Below are positions 9,779 through 17,958 of a stretch of DNA of 64,000 nucleotides, one piece after another (within the stretch, counting starts at the first letter, position 1; each line of letters starts with the position of its first letter). The stretch comes from Kibdelosporangium philippinense (GTDB lineage: Bacteria > Actinomycetota > Actinomycetes > Mycobacteriales > Pseudonocardiaceae): assembly GCF_021390435.2 (NCBI RefSeq), contig NZ_JAJVCN010000004.1, positions 352,501 to 416,500 on the forward strand, in the 5' to 3' direction. Under the pieces are notes generated by a model that saw only the letters and a list, made by a program, of their open reading frames with translations, made no database searches and was not told where the DNA came from. The translations under genes and the position numbers were made by a program.

Positions 9779-10701
9779 TCTCGCTGCGCTACCACATCGT
9801 CTCGATCGCCGCCGTCTTCATCGCCCTTGCCGTCGGGGTCGTGCTCGGGTCGAGCACCCTGAGCCGCACCCTGCTCTCCGGTCTGTCCGACGACCGGGAC
9901 GAGCTGGCCAAGCAAGTGGCCGATTTGCAGGCCGAACGCAACGGCCTGAACGCCAAACTGACCAGTTCGGACGGTTTCGCGGGCTCGATCGGCCCGATGG
10001 CTGTGCGTGGCGAACTCGACCAGCGCACGGTCGTCATCGTGACCACGCACGACGCGCGCCCAGCGGACCGGGACGCGGTGAAATCCCTCATCGGCAACGC
10101 GGGCGGCACGGTCACGGGCGAGCTCCAGCTGACCGACGCGTTCTCCGACCCCCAGAAGGCCGATCAGCTCAGGGACGTCGTGACGCGCCTGCTCCCGGCC
10201 GGGCTGCAGCTGCCCACCGCGTCGGATCCGGGCACGTTGGCTGGCGGTCTGCTCGGGTCACTCCTAGTGATCAACAAGGACACGAACCAGCCACAGGCCA
10301 AGCCGAACGAGATGACCGCCGCGTTCACCGGCCTGTCCGACGGCGGCTTCATCCACATGCCAGCCGACCTGAGGCCGGGGCAGCTCGCGTTGATCCTCAC
10401 GGGCAGTTCCATGGCGGGCAATGGCGCCGGGGACCGCGCGTCGACGATCGCCAGGTTCGCCGCACAGGTCGACCGATCAGGTGCTGGCGCTGTGCTGGCG
10501 GGTGATACCGGTTCGGCGGACGCCACGGGCGCGGTCGGTATGGTGCGCGCCGACACCGCCGCGACGTCCATTCTGTCCACTGTGGACAACGTTGAGCTGA
10601 ACGCGGGCCGGGTGGCAACCGTGCTGGCGTTGAGCGAGCAACTGGAAGGCAAAGCCGGGCGCTACGGCACCGCTGGCACCGCCCAATCCGTGGTGCCTTG
10701 A
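9775..10701 (+). CDS. steB: SteB / MctB-family protein (Rv1698-like)
   Basis: A 308-residue protein starting at GTG 9775, overlapping the steA stop. It has one N-terminal transmembrane or signal-anchor segment (YHIVSIAAVFIALAVGVVLGS), then a coiled coil (DELAKQVADLQAERNGLNAKL) and an extracellular alpha/beta domain. The family is annotated as copper transporter MctB in Mycobacterium and as SteB in Corynebacterium. The steA-steB-pyrG order is strongly conserved. Confidence 0.9.
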   Translation: MISLRYHIVSIAAVFIALAVGVVLGSSTLSRTLLSGLSDDRDELAKQVADLQAERNGLNAKLTSSDGFAGSIGPMAVRGELDQRTVVIVTTHDARPADRDAVKSLIGNAGGTVTGELQLTDAFSDPQKADQLRDVVTRLLPAGLQLPTASDPGTLAGGLLGSLLVINKDTNQPQAKPNEMTAAFTGLSDGGFIHMPADLRPGQLALILTGSSMAGNGAGDRASTIARFAAQVDRSGAGAVLAGDTGSADATGAVGMVRADTAATSILSTVDNVELNAGRVATVLALSEQLEGKAGRYGTAGTAQSVVP

Positions 10702-10707
10702 CCGTTA

Positions 10708-10738
10708 CTGACGGTTATCACCGGGACACGCTTATACC
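10708..10738 (+). promoter_or_regulatory. possible pyrG promoter
   Basis: CTGACG (10708-10713) and TTATAC (10732-10737) are 18 bases apart in the only gap before pyrG. A small inverted repeat, ACCGT/ACGGT, overlaps the -35 side. Visual match only. Confidence 0.35.
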
Positions 10739-10781
10739 CTGTTCCCCACTGGACGGCAAGAAGGTGTTACCGTGAAGCCCC

Positions 10782-12506
10782 GTGGAAAACAGTAGGCGGC
10801 TGCCTCAAGCGCGGACGACAAAGCACGTTTTCGTGACGGGAGGCGTCGCCTCCTCCCTGGGTAAGGGACTCACCGCTTCCAGTCTCGGTCAGCTCCTGAC
10901 CTCCCGTGGTCTGCGGGTCACGATGCAGAAGCTCGACCCGTATCTGAACGTCGACCCCGGCACGATGAACCCCTTTCAGCACGGCGAGGTGTTCGTGACC
11001 GAGGACGGCGCGGAGACCGACCTGGACATCGGGCACTACGAGCGGTTCCTCGACCGCGACCTCGCGGGTACGGCGAACGTGACGACCGGTCAGGTGTACT
11101 CGACGGTCATCGCCAAGGAGCGGCGCGGCGAGTACCTCGGCGACACCGTGCAGGTCATCCCGCACATCACCGACGAGATCAAAGCCCGCATCCAGGCGAT
11201 GGCCCTGCCGGACGCGAACGGCGTCGTGCCGGACGTGGTCATCACCGAGGTCGGCGGCACGGTCGGTGACATCGAGTCGCTGCCGTTCCTGGAGGCCTGC
11301 CGTCAGGTCCGCCATGACGTGGGCCGGGACAACTGCTTCTTCCTGCACGTCTCGCTGGTGCCCTACCTGGCGCCCTCGGGTGAGCTGAAGACCAAGCCGA
11401 CGCAGCACTCCGTTGCCGCGCTGCGCAACATCGGTATCCAGCCGGACGCGATCGTCTGCCGCGCCGACCGGGAGATCCCGGACGCGTTGAAGCGCAAGAT
11501 CGCCCTGATGTGCGATGTGGACACCGACGCGGTCGTGGCCGCGCCGGACGCGCCGTCCATCTACGACATTCCGCGCGTGCTGCACGGCGAGGGCCTGGAC
11601 GCCTATGTGGTCCGTCGCCTCGGCCTGCCGTTCCGTGACGTGGACTGGGCCGTGTGGGGCGATCTGCTCGGCCGGGTGCACAACCCGAAGGAGACCGTCC
11701 GGATCGCAGTCGTCGGCAAGTACGTCGACCTGCCGGACGCGTACCTGTCGGTCACCGAGGCGTTGCGTGCGGGCGGGTTCGCCAACCGCGCCAAGGTCGA
11801 GATCGTCTGGGTCGCCTCGGACTCCTGCGAGACGCCGTCCGGCGCGGCGCACGCTCTGTCCGGTGTGGACGGTGTGCTGATCCCCGGCGGGTTCGGCGTG
11901 CGTGGCATCGAGGGCAAGCTCGGCGCGATCAGCTTCGCCCGTGACCGCAAGATCCCGCTGCTGGGCCTGTGCCTCGGCCTGCAGTGCATGGTGATCGACG
12001 TTGCCCGCAACCTGGCTGGTCTGACCGGCGCGAACTCGGCTGAGTTCGACGAGAACACCGAGCACCCGGTCATCTCCACCATGGCCGACCAGGAAGACGT
12101 CGTCGCCGGTGAGCGCGACATGGGCGGCACGATGCGGCTCGGCGCCTATCCGGCTTCGCTGATCCCGGGCTCGACCGTGGCCAACTCGTATGGCTCCAAC
12201 GATGTCTCCGAGCGCCACAGGCACCGCTACGAGGTCAACAACGCCTACCGCAAGCGTTTGTCCGAGGCCGGTCTGGTCTTCTCGGGCACCTCGCCGGACG
12301 GTCACTTGGTCGAGTTCGTCGAGCTACCAACCGACAAGCACCCGTTCTACGTCGGCACGCAGGCGCACCCGGAGCTCAAGAGCCGCCCGACGCGCCCGCA
12401 CCCGCTGTTCTCGGGCTTCGTCAAGGCCGCGCTGGCGTATCGCACGGCTGACCGGCTGCCAGTGGAGCTCCCGGAAAGCAACCACGTCGTGAGCGTGGGC
12501 TCGTGA
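10782..12506 (+). CDS. pyrG: CTP synthase
   Basis: A 574-residue enzyme that makes CTP from UTP, ATP and glutamine. The N-terminal amidoligase domain shows VTGGVASSLGKGLTASSLG and the MQKLDPYLNVDPGTMNPFQHGEVFV segment. The C-terminal class I glutaminase domain has the oxyanion strand LIPGGFGVRG, nucleophile Cys in LGLCLGLQCM near residue 400, and the His/Glu pair in QAHPELKSRPTRPHPLF. The start is GTG 10782; the ribosome site is weak. The stop overlaps the NUDIX start. Confidence 0.97.
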   Translation: MENSRRLPQARTTKHVFVTGGVASSLGKGLTASSLGQLLTSRGLRVTMQKLDPYLNVDPGTMNPFQHGEVFVTEDGAETDLDIGHYERFLDRDLAGTANVTTGQVYSTVIAKERRGEYLGDTVQVIPHITDEIKARIQAMALPDANGVVPDVVITEVGGTVGDIESLPFLEACRQVRHDVGRDNCFFLHVSLVPYLAPSGELKTKPTQHSVAALRNIGIQPDAIVCRADREIPDALKRKIALMCDVDTDAVVAAPDAPSIYDIPRVLHGEGLDAYVVRRLGLPFRDVDWAVWGDLLGRVHNPKETVRIAVVGKYVDLPDAYLSVTEALRAGGFANRAKVEIVWVASDSCETPSGAAHALSGVDGVLIPGGFGVRGIEGKLGAISFARDRKIPLLGLCLGLQCMVIDVARNLAGLTGANSAEFDENTEHPVISTMADQEDVVAGERDMGGTMRLGAYPASLIPGSTVANSYGSNDVSERHRHRYEVNNAYRKRLSEAGLVFSGTSPDGHLVEFVELPTDKHPFYVGTQAHPELKSRPTRPHPLFSGFVKAALAYRTADRLPVELPESNHVVSVGS

Positions 12507-13126
12507 CCGAGCGGCACACGTTCGATGTGGTGTCCACTAAGGACATCCACATCGGCAGGGTGGTCGGCCTGCGGATGGACGAGGTCCGCATGCCAGGCGG
12601 CGGAACGGCGATGCGTGAGGTCGTCGAGCACCTCGGTGCCGTCGCCGTTGTCGCGCTGGACGAGGAAGACAAGGTGGTGCTGATCCATCAGTACCGCCAC
12701 CCGGTCGGCCGCAGGCTGTGGGAACTGCCTGCGGGCCTGCTGGATGTCGACGGCGAAAGCCCCGCCACGACTGCGGCGCGTGAGCTCGAGGAAGAGGTCA
12801 ACCTGGCCGCGTCCGAGTGGGCCGTGCTGGTGGATGTCGCGGCCTCGCCCGGGTTCACCGACGAGGTCGTGCGGGTCTTCCTGGCGCGCGGCCTGTCCGA
12901 GGCCAACCGGACCGAGCCCGAGGGCGACGAGGAAGCCGACATCGTCGTCGAACGGTTCACGCTGGCTGACGCGGTCGCCAAGGTCTTCGCGGGCGAGATC
13001 GTCAACGCGTCCACTGTGGCTGGTTTGCTGGCCGCCCATGCGGTCCTGAACGGCCAGGCGCAAGCCCGCCCAGCAGACGCCCCATGGGACGACAAACCCA
13101 CCGCGTTCGCCCATCGCCGCAGGTAA
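12503..13126 (+). CDS. NUDIX hydrolase, ADP-ribose pyrophosphatase type
   Basis: A 207-residue protein starting at GTG 12503. The Nudix box is LPAGLLDVDGESP..AARELEEEV, with one more residue between Gly and Glu than the strict consensus; as I recall, the mycobacterial homologue Rv1700 has the same spacing. VLIHQYRHPVGRRLWELPAG upstream is typical of ADP-ribose pyrophosphatases. It probably hydrolyses ADP-ribose to AMP and ribose 5-phosphate. It is the last gene of the first core block; the accessory insert begins after it. Confidence 0.92.
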   Translation: MTERHTFDVVSTKDIHIGRVVGLRMDEVRMPGGGTAMREVVEHLGAVAVVALDEEDKVVLIHQYRHPVGRRLWELPAGLLDVDGESPATTAARELEEEVNLAASEWAVLVDVAASPGFTDEVVRVFLARGLSEANRTEPEGDEEADIVVERFTLADAVAKVFAGEIVNASTVAGLLAAHAVLNGQAQARPADAPWDDKPTAFAHRRR

Positions 13127-13129
13127 AAG

Positions 13130-13175
13130 CTCGTGAGTGGTTAGTCCGGTTAGAACCGGACTAACCACTCACGAG
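13130..13175. terminator. CTCGTGAGTGGTTA palindrome, copy 1 (bidirectional terminator)
   Basis: A perfect 22-bp inverted repeat (13130-13151 with 13154-13175) with a two-base centre lies between the convergent NUDIX and anti-sigma genes. It is followed by a T-run (GTCTTTTT) on the + strand. Outer arms match copies at 32626 and 46968, while the centre differs (TCCGGTT), suggesting a mobile or gene-converted palindrome serving as terminator. Confidence 0.85.
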
Positions 13176-13181
13176 GTCTTT

Positions 13182-13829
13182 TTAGAACTTGGCTTCCAGG
13201 ACGGTTTTGTCGATGGTGGCCAGGCGGATCTCGATTCGGGTGATCCTGTTGCGGGGCACGTCGGTCGTTGCCGTTGGCGTCATCGATGTGCCAGGGCCCG
13301 CGCTCCAGCTGCCGACCCGCGTGGAACCACCGGATGCGTCGGAGATGAACAGCGTGTACGGCAATGCCCGGCCGCCGGGTTCGCCGCCGTAGTCACACTT
13401 CACGTCGATCCGCGTGCCCCACGGTTCCTCGACCAACGTGACCGACGCGGTGACCGGGCTCGGAATCGTTTGCGCCAGCTGTGTGGTCACGCCAGCAGGC
13501 GGCTCGTCGCTGGGAACCAGTACAGACGTGAGCACAGCAGCCACGGCCGCGGCGCTGACAACCGCCGCGGCGATCCGGATCCGCGTCCACCGACGGGATT
13601 TACGGGCCGCTTCCAGCAGCGTCGGCATCGGGACAGGCTCCGGCGGATCCAGCAGCTGCACGGCCTGTTCCTGCGGCAGCGTCGACAGGATGGCCGGGAT
13701 CCCGGACAGCTCGGCGACTTGGCCCTTGCAGGACTCGCAGGTCTCCAGGTGCTCTTCGTACTCGCGGCGCTCGTCTTCGGAGAGCGCGCCGAAGACGTAC
13801 GCGGCATCCCATTCGCGGTAGGACTTCAC
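13182..13829 (-). CDS. zinc-binding anti-sigma factor
   Basis: A 215-residue membrane protein. The start is GTG at 13829, overlapping the sigma gene stop (GTGA), with GGAGAGAGGGG upstream. The N-terminal ZAS domain has the HxxxCxxC motif HLETCESC near residue 35. One transmembrane helix (IRIAAAVVSAAAVAAVLTSVLV) follows near residue 90, then an extracellular domain of about 100 residues. It should hold the neighbouring ECF sigma factor inactive until a redox or envelope signal releases it. Confidence 0.88.
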   Translation of the reverse strand: MKSYREWDAAYVFGALSEDERREYEEHLETCESCKGQVAELSGIPAILSTLPQEQAVQLLDPPEPVPMPTLLEAARKSRRWTRIRIAAAVVSAAAVAAVLTSVLVPSDEPPAGVTTQLAQTIPSPVTASVTLVEEPWGTRIDVKCDYGGEPGGRALPYTLFISDASGGSTRVGSWSAGPGTSMTPTATTDVPRNRITRIEIRLATIDKTVLEAKF

Positions 13830-14257
13830 GGCCCGGTCACCCCTCTCTCCTGCAGTGCGAGGCGCAACGCGCGCATTCCGTAGTGCAGCCGCGAAAGGAT
13901 GGTTCCCTCCGGTACGTCCAGCTCCGCAGCCAGGTGCGACACCGATTGTCCCATGTAATAGGCGCCAATGATCACCGTTCGGTGCTCGGAAGTCAGCTGG
14001 GCCAGTGCGTCGGAGATCAGCCATGAATCCAGCGCGGGGTCGGCGGCGCCGACGACCTCGCGGGCAACGGTGTACAGCGAGGTCGCGACGTCGTGCTCGC
14101 CAAGCAGGTCCGGGTTCTTCGACGCGCGCAGCAACACCTCCTGCACGACATCCTGCGCGCGTTGTTCGTCGTGGGTGAGGCGCAGCACGTACCGCAACAG
14201 CGTTGCCGCGTGCTCGTCATGCAAAGCCCGCAGTAACGCGATGTGGCTCTCGTTGAT
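13826..14257 (-). CDS. ECF sigma factor (SigK/SigL-like), atypical start
   Basis: About 143 residues. Region 2 is ATLLRYVLRLTHDEQRAQDVVQEVLLRA and region 4 is LTSEHRTVIIGAYYMGQSVSHLAAELDVPEGTILSRLHYGMRALR. No ATG or GTG lies where the family starts. GGGAGG is followed six bases later by ATC at 14257, giving INESHIALLRALHDEH, which aligns with normal family N-termini. TTG at 14224 is the first conventional start but would cut into region 2. The gene lies 13 bases after the permease stop on the same strand and overlaps its anti-sigma partner. Confidence 0.8.
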   Translation of the reverse strand: MNESHIALLRALHDEHAATLLRYVLRLTHDEQRAQDVVQEVLLRASKNPDLLGEHDVATSLYTVAREVVGAADPALDSWLISDALAQLTSEHRTVIIGAYYMGQSVSHLAAELDVPEGTILSRLHYGMRALRLALQERGVTGP

Positions 14258-14270
14258 GGCTGACCTCCCG

Positions 14271-15698
14271 CTAGCTACCCAGCTCCTGCTCCGCCCTGGC
14301 GATGGCAGCGAACTCCTCTTCAGGAGCATTGGCCACCAAGTGGTGCCGGCTGTAGAACCAGAAGTATGCCAACGCCACGACCATGATCCCCGCAGTGACC
14401 GCCGCAGCGACCTTGTCGACGAAGAAAGTCGCGACAACCGCGGCCACCGCGAGCACCGCCGCGACGCCTGTCGTGACCACGCCACCAGGCGTCCGATATG
14501 GCCTTTCGAGGTTCGGTTCACGGATGCGCAGCACGATGTGCGAGACGTTGAGCAGCACATAGGACACGGTCGCGCCGAACACCGCGATATTGATCAGCTT
14601 GTCGCCGTTCTGGATGATCACGGCGAGCACGAACCCGATCGTGCCCGGCACGATCAGCGCGAGGTACGGCGTCTTGCGGCGACCGGTCACCGACAGCCAA
14701 CGCGGCAGATACCCGGCGCGCGACAGGGCGAAAAGCTGCCGCGAGTACGCGTAGATGATCGAGAAGAAGCTCGCGACCAGACCGGCGAGGCCGACGTAGT
14801 TGACGAACTGGGCAAGGAAGTTGTCGCCGCCGAAGGCCGTGCGGACCGCGTCGGGCAACGGGTTCTTCGACTCGGCCAATGCCGCCGAGCCCGCGCCGCC
14901 CGGCGCGAAGACGAGGATGAGCGCGGCGAACAGCAGCAGCACGGTCATCCCGGCGATGATCCCGCGTGGCAAGTCTTTGCGAGGGTCACGGGCTTCCTCG
15001 GCCGCGAGCGGCACGCCTTCGATGGCCAGGAAGAACCAGATGCCGTAGACCAATGCGGCCAGCGCGCCCGCGATGCCGAAGGGGAGGAACGAACTGGCGC
15101 CGATGGCGTCGGTCATCGGGATGTCGAACAGTTTGCTCGCGTCGAACTTGCCGATCATCCCGATCACGAAGGCAATGAGCGCGACCGTGGCGATGCCGGT
15201 GATCACGAACATCGCCCGCAGCGCCTCGCCGACGCCCCACATGTGCGCGCCGACGAAGATCAGGTAGCACACCAGGAACACCGGCCAACCGCTGGTGAGT
15301 CCGAACAGTCCCAACGCTTCGACGTATCCGCCGATGAACACCGCGATCGCGGCCGGCGCGATGGCGTACTCGATCAGGATCGCGATCCCGGTCAGGAATC
15401 CGCCCGTGGGACCGAGGGCACGCCGGGCGAAGCCGTACCCCGCTCCCGCGACCGGCAGGGCGGAGGCCATTTCAGCGAGGCCGAAGACCATGCACGTGTA
15501 CATCACGGCCATCAGCACGGTCGCGATCAGCAACCCGCCCCAGCCGCCTTGCGCCAGGCCGAAGTTCCAGCCCGCGAAGTCGCCGGAGATCACGTAGGAG
15601 ACGCCGAGACCGGCGAGCAGCACCCACCCGGCGGCGCCGCGTTTGAGTTGCCGCTTTTCCAGGTATTGCTGATCGACCGTCTCGTACTGCTTGGACAT
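14271..15698 (-). CDS. APC-family ethanolamine permease
   Basis: A 475-residue protein with about 12 hydrophobic segments, starting at ATG 15698 with GGGAG upstream. Segments such as GVSYVISGDFAGWNFGLAQGGWGG and EMASALPVAGAGYGFARRALGPTGG resemble the ethanolamine permease family. It is divergent from a GlnA4-type synthetase, which supports ethanolamine or another small amine as substrate, and is followed by the sigma/anti-sigma pair, probably in one transcript. It could transport another amino compound. Confidence 0.82.
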   Translation of the reverse strand: MSKQYETVDQQYLEKRQLKRGAAGWVLLAGLGVSYVISGDFAGWNFGLAQGGWGGLLIATVLMAVMYTCMVFGLAEMASALPVAGAGYGFARRALGPTGGFLTGIAILIEYAIAPAAIAVFIGGYVEALGLFGLTSGWPVFLVCYLIFVGAHMWGVGEALRAMFVITGIATVALIAFVIGMIGKFDASKLFDIPMTDAIGASSFLPFGIAGALAALVYGIWFFLAIEGVPLAAEEARDPRKDLPRGIIAGMTVLLLFAALILVFAPGGAGSAALAESKNPLPDAVRTAFGGDNFLAQFVNYVGLAGLVASFFSIIYAYSRQLFALSRAGYLPRWLSVTGRRKTPYLALIVPGTIGFVLAVIIQNGDKLINIAVFGATVSYVLLNVSHIVLRIREPNLERPYRTPGGVVTTGVAAVLAVAAVVATFFVDKVAAAVTAGIMVVALAYFWFYSRHHLVANAPEEEFAAIARAEQELGS

Positions 15699-15813
15699 CG
15701 GTGCTCCCTGCTCGCGGACCAATGGGTTAGCGTCAGTCCTTTTAGTTGCCCGGAAGAGTGATACGGGTTACATCTTCATGTCAAGAGTGTGCTCAGGGGT
15801 ATAAGTGGCGCCG

Positions 15814-15844
15814 TTGACATGCACGTTGTCACTCGGGTAGCAAT
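15814..15844 (+). promoter_or_regulatory. possible promoter of the gamma-glutamyl operon
   Basis: TTGACA (15814-15819) and TAGCAAT (15838-15844) are spaced 18 bases. A start about seven bases later would give a leader of roughly 35 bases to ATG 15888 and would exclude the upstream ATG at 15843 as start. Visual match only. Confidence 0.45.
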
Positions 15845-15887
15845 GACCAGCAATGGATCGGGAGCGATCCTTTGGATAGGGGTGCCG

Positions 15888-17252
15888 ATGCGACACACCG
15901 ACGGCTTCTTGAACGTCGAGCAGCTGCGCGAGCTCGTCGATTCCGGTGAGATCGACACAGTCCTGATCGCCGTGACCGACATGCAGGGCCGGTTGCAGGG
16001 CAAGCGGTGCTCGGCCGAGTACTTCATGGAGGAAGTCCTCTCACACGCCACCGAGGCGTGCAACTACCTGCTCGCCGTCGACGTCGAAATGAACACGGTC
16101 GGTGGATACAAGATCTCCTCGTGGGACACCGGTTACGGCGACTTCGTGTTGCGCCCCGACCTGAACACCCTGCGTCGCATCCCCTGGTACGACGGCACCG
16201 CGCTGGTGCTCGCGGATCTGGAATGGGTACAGGGCGGGCCGGTCGCGCCATCGCCCCGGCAGATTCTGCGCCGCCAGCTCGACCGGCTCGCCGAGCATGG
16301 GCTCGAAGCGTTCGTCGGAACCGAGCTGGAGTTCATCGTCTTCGAAGACACCTATGAGGCCGCGTGGCACAAGGGTTACAGCGACCTGACGCCGTCCAAT
16401 CTGTACAACGTGGACTATTCGATGCTCGGCACCGGCAGGCTGGAGCCGCTGCTGCGCGACATCCGCAACAAGATGACCGGCGCGGGCCTGTACGTCGAGT
16501 CGGCCAAGGGGGAGTGCAACCCCGGCCAGCACGAGATCGCCTTCCGGTACACGAACGCACTGGCCACCTGTGACAACCACAGCATCTATAAAACCGGCGC
16601 CAAGGAGATCGCGGCCAGTCATGGCAAGAGCCTGACATTCATGGCCAAGTACAACGAGCGTGAGGGCAATTCCTGCCACATCCACATCAGTGTGCGGGAC
16701 AAAGACGGTAACGCCGTCATGGCAGGAGATCGCGAGCACGGGTTCTCCAAGCTGATGGAGCACTTCCTGGCCGGGCAGCTGGCATGCCTGCGCGAGTTCA
16801 CATACATGTTCGCGCCCAACATCAACTCCTACAAACGTTTCGTGCCAGGCAGCTTCGCGCCGACCGCGGTCGCGTGGGGCGAGGACAACCGGACGTGCGC
16901 ACTGCGCGTAGTCGGCCATGGACCATCGCTTCGGGTCGAAAACCGTGTTCCAGGCGGCGATGTGAACCCGTACCTGGCGGTCTCGGCGTTGATCGCGGCC
17001 GGACTGCACGGGATCGAGAACGAACTGCCGTTGGAACCGGTCTTCACCGGCAACGCTTACGACTCTGACAAGCCACACGTACCGCATACACTCAGGGACG
17101 CGGCCGACCTGTTGGCGGAGAGCAAGCTGGCCAGGGCCGCCTTCGGCGACGACGTGGTCGATCATTACCTGAACGCGGCGCGCGTCGAGCTGACAGCGTA
17201 TGAAGCCGCGGTGACCGACTGGGAGAGGGTGCGTGGGTTCGAACGGCTCTAA
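15888..17252 (+). CDS. GlnA-like gamma-glutamylethanolamide (or polyamine) synthetase
   Basis: A 454-residue member of the glutamine synthetase family, starting at ATG 15888 after GGATAGGGG. The beta-grasp N-terminus has VTDMQGRLQGKR. The catalytic domain has the metal-binding segments GTELEFIVFEDTYE and ESAKGECNPGQHEIAF, then GNSCHIHISVRD and the NRTCALRVVGHGPSLRVENRVPGGDVNPY region. Streptomyces GlnA3 and GlnA4 ligate glutamate to polyamines and ethanolamine respectively. The neighbouring permease and the absence of a PuuB-type oxidase favour ethanolamine. Substrate is inferred, not shown. Confidence 0.85.
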   Translation: MRHTDGFLNVEQLRELVDSGEIDTVLIAVTDMQGRLQGKRCSAEYFMEEVLSHATEACNYLLAVDVEMNTVGGYKISSWDTGYGDFVLRPDLNTLRRIPWYDGTALVLADLEWVQGGPVAPSPRQILRRQLDRLAEHGLEAFVGTELEFIVFEDTYEAAWHKGYSDLTPSNLYNVDYSMLGTGRLEPLLRDIRNKMTGAGLYVESAKGECNPGQHEIAFRYTNALATCDNHSIYKTGAKEIAASHGKSLTFMAKYNEREGNSCHIHISVRDKDGNAVMAGDREHGFSKLMEHFLAGQLACLREFTYMFAPNINSYKRFVPGSFAPTAVAWGEDNRTCALRVVGHGPSLRVENRVPGGDVNPYLAVSALIAAGLHGIENELPLEPVFTGNAYDSDKPHVPHTLRDAADLLAESKLARAAFGDDVVDHYLNAARVELTAYEAAVTDWERVRGFERL

Positions 17253-17958
17253 GGTGCCTTTGATCGGCATCACGTCCTATTTGGAACAGGCCAGATTCGG
17301 CCTGTGGGATCTGCCATCCGCAGTGCTCATGCGGTCTTATTTGGACTGCATTGTCGCTGCAGGCGGGATGCCGGTCATGCTGCCACCCGTGGGCCGCTGG
17401 CTGCCGGAACACGTGTCGCGATTGGACGGACTCGTGCTCTCCGGCGGCGCGGACATCGACCCGAGCCGATATGGACAGTCGCCGCACGCCGCGACCGGAA
17501 CTTTGCGGCTGGAACGGGATATGTCCGAGTTCGGGCTGTACCACCTCGCTCTGGAAGCTGACATCCCGGTACTTGGCGTGTGCCGCGGCCTTCAGTTGAT
17601 CAACATCGCTTCGGGCGGAACGCTGCACCAGCACGTGCCCGAAGTGGCCGGTTCCGACACGCACAACCCCTCGCCGGGGGTGTACGGCACCAACGAGATC
17701 AAGCTCGCGCCCGGCAGTGTGGTCGCGGGCCTTGTCGGCGAGCACACGACCGTCCACTGTCACCACCACCAGGCGATCGACCAGCTCGGTTCCGGCCTGT
17801 CGGCCGTCGGCTGGGCGCAGGACGGCACGGTCGAGGCGATCGAGCTGCCCGAAGCCAGTTTTGTCGTTGCCGTGCAATGGCATCCGGAAGAGAACGGTAC
17901 GGATGTCCGCCTGTTCCAAGGCCTCGTTCAGGCCGCCATTCGGAGGAAGTCCCAGTGA
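17233..17958 (+). CDS. class I amidotransferase / gamma-glutamyl hydrolase (PuuD-like)
   Basis: A 241-residue protein starting at GTG 17233 inside the end of the synthetase gene. GGGAGAGG lies upstream; the alternative GTG 17254 lacks a ribosome site. It shows the peptidase C26 pattern: LVLSGGADIDPSRYG, nucleophile Cys in VLGVCRGLQLIN, and the His/Glu pair in VAVQWHPEENG. PuuD-type enzymes cleave the gamma-glutamyl bond at the end of such pathways, here probably gamma-glutamylglycine to glutamate and glycine. The stop overlaps the next start. Confidence 0.87.
   Translation: MGSNGSKVPLIGITSYLEQARFGLWDLPSAVLMRSYLDCIVAAGGMPVMLPPVGRWLPEHVSRLDGLVLSGGADIDPSRYGQSPHAATGTLRLERDMSEFGLYHLALEADIPVLGVCRGLQLINIASGGTLHQHVPEVAGSDTHNPSPGVYGTNEIKLAPGSVVAGLVGEHTTVHCHHHQAIDQLGSGLSAVGWAQDGTVEAIELPEASFVVAVQWHPEENGTDVRLFQGLVQAAIRRKSQ

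Noticed and set aside
16024..17273. Minus-strand frame of about 410 codons over the GlnA-like gene
   Set aside because: It is antisense to a clear glutamine-synthetase-family gene and lacks domains.
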